Below are positions 10,452 through 22,400 of a stretch of DNA of 60,628 bases, in pieces. The stretch's first letter is position 1, and the number at the start of each line of letters is the position of its first letter. Where the stretch lies: contig BDDC01000060.1 of the NCBI GenBank assembly GCA_001662425.1, positions 72,538 through 133,165 of the forward strand, written 5' to 3'. Source of the DNA: Chlamydomonas sphaeroides (Eukaryota; Chlorophyta; Chlorophyceae; Chlamydomonadales; Chlamydomonadaceae). The notes under the pieces were generated by a model that saw only the letters and a program-made list of their open reading frames with translations, was not told where the DNA came from and did not search any database. The position numbers and the translations under genes are program-made.

Positions 10452-13400
10452 GTAAGCTGCGCAGTGCGAGGATGCATTGAGCTGTGTTACGAGAGCTGTC
10501 CGAGTTGATGCGCGTCGTCGTCGTCGAAGTAAGGGCGCCCGCACCGGGCTCAGGAACGCACCAGAAAGGCCGTAACGGCCACAAGCACGCCCAGCACAAC
10601 CTGATAGCTCCAGGCGTAGCCTTGTAGGTATTCACTCATGAACTTCTTGTTCCCGTCGAGGTCGGCCTACTGTACGTCAAGAGCTACACACGCACGCCAT
10701 GCCTGCAGCAAGTCACCGTCAAGACGTGGCCCTGTCCCCACCCTCGAATCCCTCCCCCAGCTGAGCCGCTAATGTTGCCGCGTGCGCTTCGGCCCGAGGT
10801 CGTCTATTTGGATGCCGCACGTGGTGTCACGCTCAGTGGCACCACCCCTACCGTGTGGACCGATGCCGCCAACAGCCTGGTCAAGATGCGGTTCGCCGGC
10901 AGCGGCTGCAGCTACACTCGCGCCACGGGTGGCGGCGGCCAAAGCCTCGGCAGCATCGTGATGTTTGGCAGCTGCCTGGCCACCAAGGACGACGGCCAAG
11001 CCCTGCCCAACTGGAACACGGCCTCGGACTCACCCTTCAGCGTTGTCATTGGTGAGCTATGCCCGCGCGCCCGCCCACCCGCCCAGCCACCCGCCCGCCC
11101 GCCCGCCTGCTTCCACGCACATACGTGTGACCCTACACGTACACAACCTCACATCACGCTTGTCATGAACCTCAATTACCCACAGTGTCGTATGCGGATG
11201 ATGCTTCATACAAGTACAGCCTTGCGACCATGAGCCGGACACCGAGTACCTTCAACACTCAGCTGCGCCTGTCTAATGGCGGGGCGAACACCTTCCTCTA
11301 TATGGATTCTGGTCAATTTGCTATGCAGCCAGGCGAGTTCTCAGAGGACATCCCCAAAGAGCGCTGGGTGCTAAGTGCCATGGTGCGCCAGCCCGGAGGC
11401 CGGGAGGGCACCATTTATCGCACCAGCGGTGATGGCACCCGAGTGGACGGTTTTGAAAGTTTTACCAACATGAACCTGGTCAATGTCAGCAGCGTCAGCT
11501 TCACTGTGGGCGGCAATCTGAGGGACAGCGGCGACAACCTGTACGGCCGGATTGGCCTGGCCCTTGTTTACAACCGGGCCCTATCGCTTGGGGACCTGAA
11601 CGCACTGCATGCGCTCTACGCGGGACGCTACAACTGGGCTGGCCACGGTAGGGTGCAACGGTCCTGGTGCACATGCTCGTGATGATGTCTGAGCTGCGTA
11701 CACGCAGCGAGCTCTGGTGCCCTCCTGCTCAGTGTACTCAGTCTTTGACGTGGTCACTCGCTGCCTGCCGTGCCCTACACAGTGGTGCTTGAGAACGATG
11801 GTGCTGCCGCACCTCTCAACGAGGGGCGGCTGCTCCTCTCCATGCCGGGGCCTGTGTACAAGACTGTGTGCAGGCAAGCATGGATGTACGGCACGTGCAG
11901 TACCAGTTGCGTCCTGGTGCTGCGTGCGGGTGCCACCATCATGCCACAGCACACAGGCGGACATGTTATTCCATCTCTAATACAAACCTTGATGTATGGT
12001 AACACACGCTGTCCCTCGCTCCTTATGCAGTGACGGGTTTACCGCCGAGGATGCCACAGTTGCTTGCCGACAGGTCTGTGTGCGTCGAAGTGTGTGTTAG
12101 GGGATGCATGCTGCTGTGGTTCTTTACTTTCATTGAGACGTGTGAAGCCCGTGTGGCTCGCTCCACTGGAGACGGGGGAATACCGGTTGAGAAAACTCAT
12201 TGAAGAGCATGTCGTGCTGGTAACTGGCATTATGCCATAGCTCCGGCATCTGAGTAGAGTGGCTGGCCGTGTAAGGTGTGCAGCTTGAGCTAGCTGCTGT
12301 GGGTAACATCAACCTCACCCGCAGAAAACGCCTTGGTTCAAGGCCCTCAATTACTAGTAGTGGACAAGCACCCCTTGGTCAACATTCTTGACCCACCAGT
12401 GCCCTCCCCTTGTGTCCCCTGACCCCATTGCGTGCAGATGGGACTCCCTACGGACAACGCTCAAGTTGTAAACCAGTAAGTTCTGTAGTTACTGTGTAAT
12501 GAACTGTAAAGTCTATCTCATTGGTTGTGGTGTACGGAAACAGGAACATAACTGTAAGTAAATGGGTATGCAGTTGCGGGCAGAGCCCACGTCGACCAAA
12601 CAACTAGGGTGGGCCGTGCGTGCGAAAGAGACGACCCCACACCAGCCACGGTACAAAAGCAGACCACACCAACAGGTTGCACCTGATGTGTACACTTGCA
12701 AGCACGCATGACATTGCCCGTCTGGCAGTACGCCCTCCACCAAACATTCCCACGCCCACCAGGGCCTGGCGGCAGTACAAGATTGGAGACTGGCAGAGCA
12801 GCAGCAGTGACACCGACATCGACCCAGACTGGCTGCCGAACGACCCCGATGTTGGCTTCACACGCTTCGATTGCCTCGGTAACGAGACAGCTCTGATGCA
12901 GGTGGGTGCGTTCGTTTGATGAGAGGATGCATGCGCTCATTGAGGTGGCACCTCATTACATGCTTGCGCAACCTGGTGCTTGGAACACCTCATCCCTACC
13001 CACAGTGCCCCTACTCGAGCGATACAACGCTCTGCAGCAAGTTTGACTCTGTTGGCGTCAAGTAAGCTGATCTGTCATGATGAGCCATAGCAGCAGGGAT
13101 CATGGCGAGGCTGCACGTGCAGCATGCAGCACTATACACACCCCTTGTGGGCGCCAGAGTGTCGGTGTAGTCGGTGCAGCGTGCCCCAAGCCTAGCACCC
13201 CACGCCACGCCCAGGTGCACCCATGCTACCCATGCCGGCTAGCAACGACACGCTCACTGAGAATGTCACCTGCCACCACAAAACAGATGCTACGAGTCAT
13301 CGTACAACCTCCGGCTGATGAGTGGCTCATCCCCGGTTGACCTGACCCCCGATATCGTGGCTGGCCGGCTCGAAGTGTTCACAAACGGCCGGTGCGTAAG

Positions 13401-16400
13401 CTGGGTGCACCCACGCATGGGCATTACACAAGAAACACGTGGGGTGCTGGTTGGGTAAATGGGTGCTTGTTGCTTGGTCGCACATGGATGAGGACGACAC
13501 TCCACACAACAACAAACGCATAGTACCAAGCAATCATCGATCTGAGCCTTGGCCCGGCACCGGGCCGTTTGTGCGACCCACAGGTGGGGCACGGTGTCGG
13601 AGCAGGGCTTCACGGAGCGGGAGGCGGAAGTGGTCTGCCGCCAGCTGGGAAAGACCGCCACAGGTACGCTGTCAATCACGGCGAGTTACGCTCGCCGTAC
13701 GTCTATTTCTATTTCTATCTTTACGCTGTCATACATTGGTGGTGCAGGGTCTTTGCACGTGTTGGCATTCGAGGGTTTATGGTGAACGGGATAGATGATT
13801 GGGGGCATGGGGGGGCCAGCAGAGTTTGTGAGACGCTGTGCACTTCACGTTGACAATGCCGTGACACAGTCTCCTTGTGCTTGCCTGTGTGCTGCTGCCT
13901 CAGGCTGGCAAAGCCAAGCCATTTGTCCTTCAGCCGTCTCGTCCTACCAGTTCGTCGCCCTAAAGGACCAAGCTGGCAACGACCTGGTCCCCGAGTGTCC
14001 CCCGCTCGGTACAGCCACCCTCGAGGACCTTGCAAACCGTTGCAGCAGCATGCCTGACTGTGTGGCGTTCACCGTGTTTCGTTTGAGTTCTCAGACTTTC
14101 AGGCGTGTCTGCTACAAGAGCACCGCCATGGGCTTGACAGGCTTCTCGGCTGAGGTGGTGCCCGACGACTGCACCGGCATTTATGTGCAAGGTAAACCAC
14201 GCGATTTACATGTCTTGGGATGTACACGCAAGCGGCATGGCACCAGCCCGGTTTCCTTGTTTCTCGGTTTCCCGGTTTCCCGGTTTCCGGTTTCCCAGTT
14301 TCCCGGTTTCCCGGTTTCCCGGTTTCCCGGAATTCCCGGATTCCCGGTTTCCTATATATACACTGCTTACGACATGTAGTGCCTGCACGCCTACTGGCCT
14401 ACATACACACAGGGCGGGCCTACACTGCCGCAGAGCTTGGGCTGCTGCTGGCCATCAGGACCCCTGCCGTACCACAAGCCACCATTCGTAAGCTGGGGTG
14501 GCTTGGGCCAGCTGCGTGTTTCCGCGTGCACGCACTGGACCTGAAGCTGCCGCTGCACTTGACACCTGACCGCCCCTCCCTTGCCATGATCAGTTGCACG
14601 TGCTGCGGGCCGGAACCACGCCTTTGGCCAGGGCACAACACGCAACATTGAGCGCCTGACGTGCGAGGGCAGTGAATCCAACATCACCGCCTGCACTGTG
14701 GAGCTCACCAATCCTGACGCCACGTCGTCAGCAGCAGTTGCCGCTTCTGGTAGCGCGGCGGTGCAGTGTCTTCCCCTTGTAAGCCCGTCCTGCGCCACAC
14801 GCCTGGAACGCTCATGTAGCACGTGGAGGTTGCATGCCCGTCTTAACTTGGTCGCACACATGCCGCTGCTGGACTCCAGGATTTCTCCTTGCGCCTGGTT
14901 GGTGGAGCACACCCTAGTAACGGCCGCCTCGGTGAGTAGTACATGATGCACACTAGGTGTGGCGCAACTAGAATAGCCTTTATGCGCTGGTGCAACCCCA
15001 GTTTTAGCCAAACACAAAACACTGTGCTTTCATCCATCTCTGGCCGTTGTTCCGCTCGATGCTGTTAACCTATTGACAGCCGGGGAACCGTGCTGCTTGC
15101 TGGGGAGGGTGCTTGGGTGCGGACAGTCAGGGGCCCGGCGGTAGGCGTGCGTGGGTGGGTTCTGGCAAGACACCACAGGTCGGGAAGTCGGCATGACGTC
15201 TTGGAAATTTGCTTCGTTCATTCCCCCTTCCTGCCACCCCTGCTGGTGCAACACAGAGGTCTTCCGCAACGGCACTTGGAGCCATGTCTGCTCAACCAAC
15301 ATGGAACAACAGGTCGAGTTGCCTGCAGCGCAGTACATCTTATACATTAACTATTTTGCATGCATTAACAACTAGGCCGCTTATACGTGCAATCTTCCTT
15401 AACGCCGACCCCCTTGCTTGCTGTATGTCATTTGCAACTGCCTCTTCCTGCCACAGGACAACCTCTTTACTGTGTGCACACAGCTGGGTTTCCCAACCAG
15501 CGATGTCTACGGTGTGGCCAGGGAGGGGCCCTAGCTACAGCATTTTCACAATTGGGACCTCGTTTCATGAACGCACACCGATGATTGCCTTTCTTGTACG
15601 TATGCGTGCCAGGACCGTCCATGACTGTGATTGGCGGCTCCTCCAGTGTGTTAACAGTAAATCGCTGCAGTGGCACCCAGGCATCCATCCTGCAGTGCGG
15701 CTACACGGAAGGCAGCAGTGCACGCGTTTGCTCCAGTAACACGGTGGCAATGATCAGGTGGGCCAACGCAAGACGTGATTGCACTATAGGCAGGCACTGG
15801 GGTAAACCCCAGCTTAAACATTCATCATCGCTAGTGTGACTCGATGCACGTCAACAGTCACTGCAGCCCATCAGGTGTGCAGGCTGCTGAACTATATATC
15901 TGCCACATTGATCCATAACGTACACAGGTGCTATTCTTTTGCGCCAATTACGCCAGACCCTGCCCCCACGGGATTCTGTGAGGACCCGTGGCTACCGGGC
16001 ATCCCAGGGGACATGACACCCGATGCAGGGAGCACGACCATGCTCATGGGGCGGCTGCATGGTGACACGAGCGCCAATGACCAGGAGTTGCCACAGGTAA
16101 TATTGTGTAGCAGCAGAGTCCAGCAGGGCATACCATGTTGATGCCGTGTCGACCGCTGCTTCTGTTCATTTCACCGCCAACCCATGCACGCCACAGGACG
16201 TGCTGCTGCTGAGCTACCAGGCCAGCGGGCGCCTGGTTGGCTACCTGGCCAGCAGCAAGCCCTGGCTGAGTAGCCTGGCCAGCCCACAGGGCACGGTCGA
16301 CCTTGGGGAGGTGCCCAAGCCACAGGCTCTGTTGCTGGCGGTGGGTGATAGGGCAATATAGGTAATATAGGCAATGCATAGATATGCGGTATCTTCTAAC

Positions 16401-19400
16401 CCTCTGGTGATTTATGGTGATGCAGTTCAGGGCACACATTGATAGCTTTAACCTTATGCACAGGATGTGGATGGCAACGGCCTGGACGATGTTGTTGCGG
16501 TCTACAATGGCATGGTGCTGGTGCGTATGCGTACATACAATGGGCCCGCTTGCCTCCACCTTCACGGAGTCAATTGGTTGCGTTGTTGCGCGTCTTGCTG
16601 TTAAGGATACGTCAAATCATACCGCTGTTCTTGGCACTCTGCTGCTGCGGTTCCAACAGGTCGCAACCTCCGGTGGCGAGGGCATCTTCTCGCAGCTGGC
16701 CACATGGCTTATGGACGGCGAAGACAGGCTGGACCCGGGCAACACGACCTCACGCACAACGATGTTTACAGATGTCACAGGGGACGGGTCTGCCGACATG
16801 GTGAGTGGCGCTGCTGCACCCGTGTTAGGGGTGCATGTTGGGTTGGTCACACCAGCTGACTTGACTGGAATCATGACCGGTATTGTAATGGCTGCAGGTT
16901 TTCTTTGACGCAGAAACCCTGCGGCTGGCTTACTACCCCTCCGACGGCTCATCCTTTGTCAACTTGGCCGATGGCGGCACCACCTGGGCGGAGCTATCGG
17001 CTGTGGGTGCACGGTGCGTGCGTAGGTCGATCTGGGACAATCTTGCATAAATGCGGGGGCAGCCTTGTTCATTTTCGTTGGCTTGTGCGCCCCAGGTGCT
17101 CGTCCCTGGGCGAGGACTGTTTCATGCTTACACATGACGTCAATCAGGACGGCCTCAACGACATCATCCTGGTGAGCGGCATACACACGTAATAACGCAC
17201 TTTGTTAGTATGTACTCGGATGATTCCGCAAAGGGCATTGCATCCCAGTCAGCTGCACTAAGCAACTGACAGACACCTACCAGCGTGTACACGCTGGGTT
17301 TGCAAAGGGCATCACGGACAAGTCAGCTGTTAAGCCATAGCTGTACGGCTCAGATCACTATGCTACACAGCCATCTCAGAAATAAAGCCACAAAACGAGT
17401 TGCGTGGCCCCCCATCTTGATGGCCGCAGATGTACATCGACCGCCTCACCGCAACCCAAGAGGCATACATTCCATATGTGGCCCTCAGCCCGCCAGCTCC
17501 CCTCACGTGGTACCTTGCTGCACCAGGGTCCTTCCCACGTGGTGCCTGCACCTCCTCCTTAGAAGTGCTGATCGGCCGCTTCCATGCCAGTGCATCAGAT
17601 GACCAAGTCAATAGCCCCGCCCCTCAGCTGGCATGTGTCAGCTCCAGCGACTCACGCATCTATGTTGCCGGCCTGGGCGTGTGGGGTGTGCTGCCCTCAT
17701 CCCGTGTCGACTCGGTGGTCGTGCGTGATGTCAACCTGGACGGCCTGGATGACCTGCTTGTGCTGTCGGATACTGGGTCCTACTACTTTATATCGACAGG
17801 CAGCCGTTTTGAGGGCCCCATCAGCACCGCCCAGGTTGACGCCCCCGCTTCCGCCAGCCTCCCATCACTTGATACGACACGGTTGGGCGAGACAGACGCA
17901 AGTAAGGCTGTCGCTGTTGGGCGGTCGCTGCATGCATGTCGTGTCATGCTGCAAACGGCAACATGTGCAACCGCTGATGGTGTGTGCCCATGCATGCCGT
18001 GCCTTGCAGCTGCCTCGACTGTGGTGGCTGCTGCCACCGACGTTGGCGAGGCCCCCCTGGAGCTGCGTTGCAGCCCACCCACAAACATCGTAGCTTACCT
18101 CAGCAACAGGCGGCGTGGAGCTTCTACCGCCTGCCAGCTTGGCATGGATGCGGATGCTGTGTCCCGGGCATCGGTCGCCAGCCACGTCATCTTCCGTCCT
18201 TTGCTGCCCTCCCTTGACGGCCTGAACCTGACCTTCCGCAGCACCATGGACGTGACTGTGGTCGCAAACATAAGGTCTGTTCTGCGGGGGGCCAATCCTA
18301 CTGCTCAAGCCCTCGCTTCCGTGGATGGAGACACCGGCGACGACCTTGCATCCATTGTCTTGAGCAACGAATCAACAATTCTATTCGCCAAGGCGGTCGC
18401 TAGGTTTGCTGCCGACTACGACTTCGATGGTATCGAGCTCGATTGGCCTTTACTGACGAAGGCACAGGCGAGTTCCACATGACATTGCAGTAGTGCAACG
18501 CGGATATGCTGTGATGTGTCGTGTCCGCTTGACTATTACGTAGCTCCGATGATGGGCCATTTGCCAGGCATGACTCAACACCTCATGCTGCCACACCTAC
18601 AGGCGCCCTCCTTTGTGGGGTTGGTGGAGCGCCTGCACACCGCCCTGGCCGAGGCAGGCAAGGTCCTGGCCCTGGCCATCTCGCCCACCGAGACGTACCT
18701 GGGACTGCCCTGGCCGCTGCTGGAGCCCTACGTCGCCATGTACAACCTCAAGGTGCGAGATCCAAAGCCTGAAGAGTGGATTTATCCTGGGATGTGAAGC
18801 TGTGCAAATATATATAGCTGGTGGTGATCTGCTTGGGGCGGCTGTGCAGATGACAGCGTCATGTCAATCTTGTCTCACTATCAGAATACCCGACATGAGC
18901 ACATGCACGCTGCCTTGATTGCCTCGCAGGCATTCGACCTGACCGGCGACGAGGTTTTGGGCGCCCCTCCCTACGTCGAGTCTCCCCTATACGGTATGTG
19001 TGGTGGTGGCATGTTTGCTCACGAGGCATGGGCACAGATACGACTTGGCCATGGGCACGATATGGCCTACTGATGCATGTGTCTTAGCTGCTCTCTGGCT
19101 GGTTACTCCATAATCGGTGATGCCGTGCAGACTGCATGGAGGCAACGGGCCGCTCCATCAACACCGTTGTTGACATGGTGAGTGGATGGACCGTGTACAC
19201 AAGACACAACCTTAGGGTGCACCAGGGGGATTCCAGCCATATATATTGTATAATTGCTCGCTGCTAGCTAAACGTTATCCGCTGCCTCCGGTGAACCCCT
19301 GCCGACAGCTCCTGGCGGCCGGCATCCCCCCTCGCCACCTCAACCTAGTCGTCAGCGCCGTGGGTCGCAGCTACCTGCTCGACAGCGATGGCTTTGTAGC

Positions 19401-22400
19401 AGGCGAGTCCAGCAAGTTGTGCAGAGCTTACCACGAAATTAAACCAACTTACACCACGATGTGTGTCTCTTGCTCACCTGGGACTGCAGGCCCTGGCCCG
19501 ACTGGTCCCTGCATTGGCGAGGAGGGCCTGCTGGACCAGGCAGAGCTGCGCACGCTGGTCCCCGCCGGGGCTGCCAGGCTGGACCCACAGGCCTTCGTGC
19601 TGACGTCGTTTTACGGCACCAGCACCTGGACCCACTACGACAGCCCCGAGACGATGGGGGCCAAGAGGTGCTTTGCGCGCTCCCACTGCCTTGGCGGCCT
19701 GGGTCTGGTGGGTTTCGTGCGGGCACTGTGCTGTGGGGGCCACGAAGCACATTATTCCGTGGTGTGACCACAGTGTGACCATGGTGTGACCACAGCGTGA
19801 CCACGGTGTGACCATGGTGTGACATTTACAATGGAAATCCCTTTCAATTGAAGCTCCTTCGTGCGCCTAGGTATCCTGCTGCCACTAAGGGGTCCTGATG
19901 CACCCAGACACTTTCACACCACACCTGACAACACAAGCAACGGGATACTTGGGGTGAAGGGCCTCCCTGGGCGCCCGCCCTGTCTTGACACCAGCAGGGG
20001 TCCGCACTGTACTGTACACATATGATAGCCAGCTATTTTGAACCCCTACACAGTGGGACATCGACTCCGATGATGGCTCACTGCTTGGCGCCCTGGTTGA
20101 GGGCGTCAAGGAGGTGGACCCCGCGGTGTGCAACACTTTCTCGCCCCCGACATGCACCAACACGGGTACGCATGATACGGCATCCTGCGACCCGTGTCAT
20201 GCCCTGTATTGCAGTCGAGTTAGTACAGCCGCCTCTGCACGCATCCCTTTTTCATCATTGCAGTCAACGCACTCGGCAGCTCTGGCCTCGGCGGACCGGA
20301 GCTGGTCGCGTGGCTGGGGGAGCACCAGTTCCAGCTGTACCAGGTGCGCAAGACCTGGACGGACGCAGAGCAGCACTGCACCCAGGTCGGCGGCCACCTC
20401 GCCAGTGTTGAAGATAGCGGCGAGGCGGCGGTGGTGTACTCGCTGCTGGCGGGCTGGGCGTCCACCGGCAAGCTGGGCGACGAGGATGTGTACCGGGACC
20501 GCGAGGTGAGCCAGGCCGTTGCTTGGGGGACGCCAGGCCAAGTGTATCAGACCCTTGGGTGGCTATGCTGCTTGCTTGACCGCACTAACATGCGGCTGCT
20601 GGTGTGTTGGCACCAACCTAACCAGGTGCTGGTCTGGCTGGGTGCATCTGACGCCGGTGAGCAAGATGGTGTTGGCAAGCAGGCAGGAGCGTCCAATTAC
20701 AGCCACCAGGACCCAGCTGCTAGCTGGCCACATGGCCATCCACGGCAGCTGGTCACATGATTTGCCCAATGTACTGACGTTGGCAATGCGCACCGCAGCC
20801 CACGAGGGTCAGTTTGTGTGGACCGGCAGCGGCCGTGAGGTCGCGTTCAGTGCATGGGCCCCCGGTCAGCCTGACGCCAGGTGCGCCGCCGCGCCGGTGG
20901 GCTCTGCACGAGCCTGAGACTGCCTGGTGGTATGGCTGCTACGTGCATGCCCATATGCGCTTACGTACCGTGGTGTGCCGTACGTGCCACGATCGATATT
21001 GCTGCACAGATGGGGCGGCGAGGACTGTGTGGCTGCCTCCGTCCAACTAGCAGGTGGGCATTGAACGACGTCGTTGCCTGTGTCCATTCGACAGTTGTTA
21101 TGTCACTCATTGGTCTTCATGTTTCTGACAATTTATCTTGGCATCGGGCCTCATCCCGTGCACCCCGCACAGGCAGCAGCGGCGCAGGGCTGCGTGAAGT
21201 GGTCTCACCGGAGGCGCTCTGGCAGGACGTGGGCTGCGGCCTGGCGTTGCCTCTTGTGTAGGTCGTGCCTCCAACAGTCTCCTACCTGCGCACATGCTTG
21301 TGACAAGAAGATGATATCTATCGCCCACCGTACCTGCATGCAGGTGCAAGCTCGCCCGCAGCTCGGTGTACGGCATTCCGGAGCCACTGCGAGTGCCGCT
21401 GCTGACTACGGCGTTGCTTACCTTCCCCTTGGAGGAAGCGAACGGCGAGCCAGCTCACCTCAAGATGACGTTCGCTGAGGGCAGCAAGCTGTGCCGCACC
21501 CTGGGGGTTGACCTGCCTTCTCTGACTGACGTACATGTATCAGAGGCGCTGCTGTCAGGGAACGTGTCGGATGCCCTCCCGCGGCACTTCTGGCTGGGGC
21601 TCCGCAGCTACGGTGACGGCCAGGCACGTATGCGGCCGCTGCTGCGACCATGCGTGCAGATAGGATCTGAATCAATGCTAGTAGGCTTCATCCACTGTCC
21701 AGACTTGACCGCTCAGCATTCCGCAGTAGCAGTCCTGTCCAGGCCTCCCTCACGCGACTCGCTTGCATCCTGCAGATGTACTGGAGCGACGGCAGCGTGG
21801 CAGCAGATGGAGCGCTGGCCGCATGGGAGGCGACCGATTTTGGCCCGGCCCATTGTGGGCTGGTCGTGACGCAAGGCGGTGCCAACATATCCACCGATGT
21901 GGGTTGGGCGGCTGCAGTGCACCATCCTATCCTCGTGCACCCTGCCGCTGCCTCTTACTTACTTCGTACATTATGAATCCGTGCAGGCTGAGCTCTACGG
22001 TGCGTGGAGTGGGCAGCCGGCCAGCGAAGCTTCACGCCTGTATCCACCCCCTCCGCTGCCACCTGCGCCGCCGAGTCCCCCAAGCCCCAGGCCGCCCAGC
22101 CCAAAGCCGCCCAGCCCCCCTCGCCCACCCAGCCCTCCTCAGCCTCCCGTGCCAGCGGGCAGCTCTCCTAGGCCGCCGCCAACGCCCGGTGTGCCGCCAC
22201 CACCAGGCCTACCGCCGCCGCCGCCCCCACCACCCCCACCGCCATCACCACCTCCGTCGGAGTCAGCATTCGTGTTCCCAGGGGTCTACTCGTTACCTTG
22301 CTTGAAGAAACTACCGGTCGTGTGCCAAGAACGTGAGTTTTCGGGGCCGTGGCGCGCGTGAAGGAGTCAGGGAGGTGCAGTGGTGCAGTTTAGGAACCGT

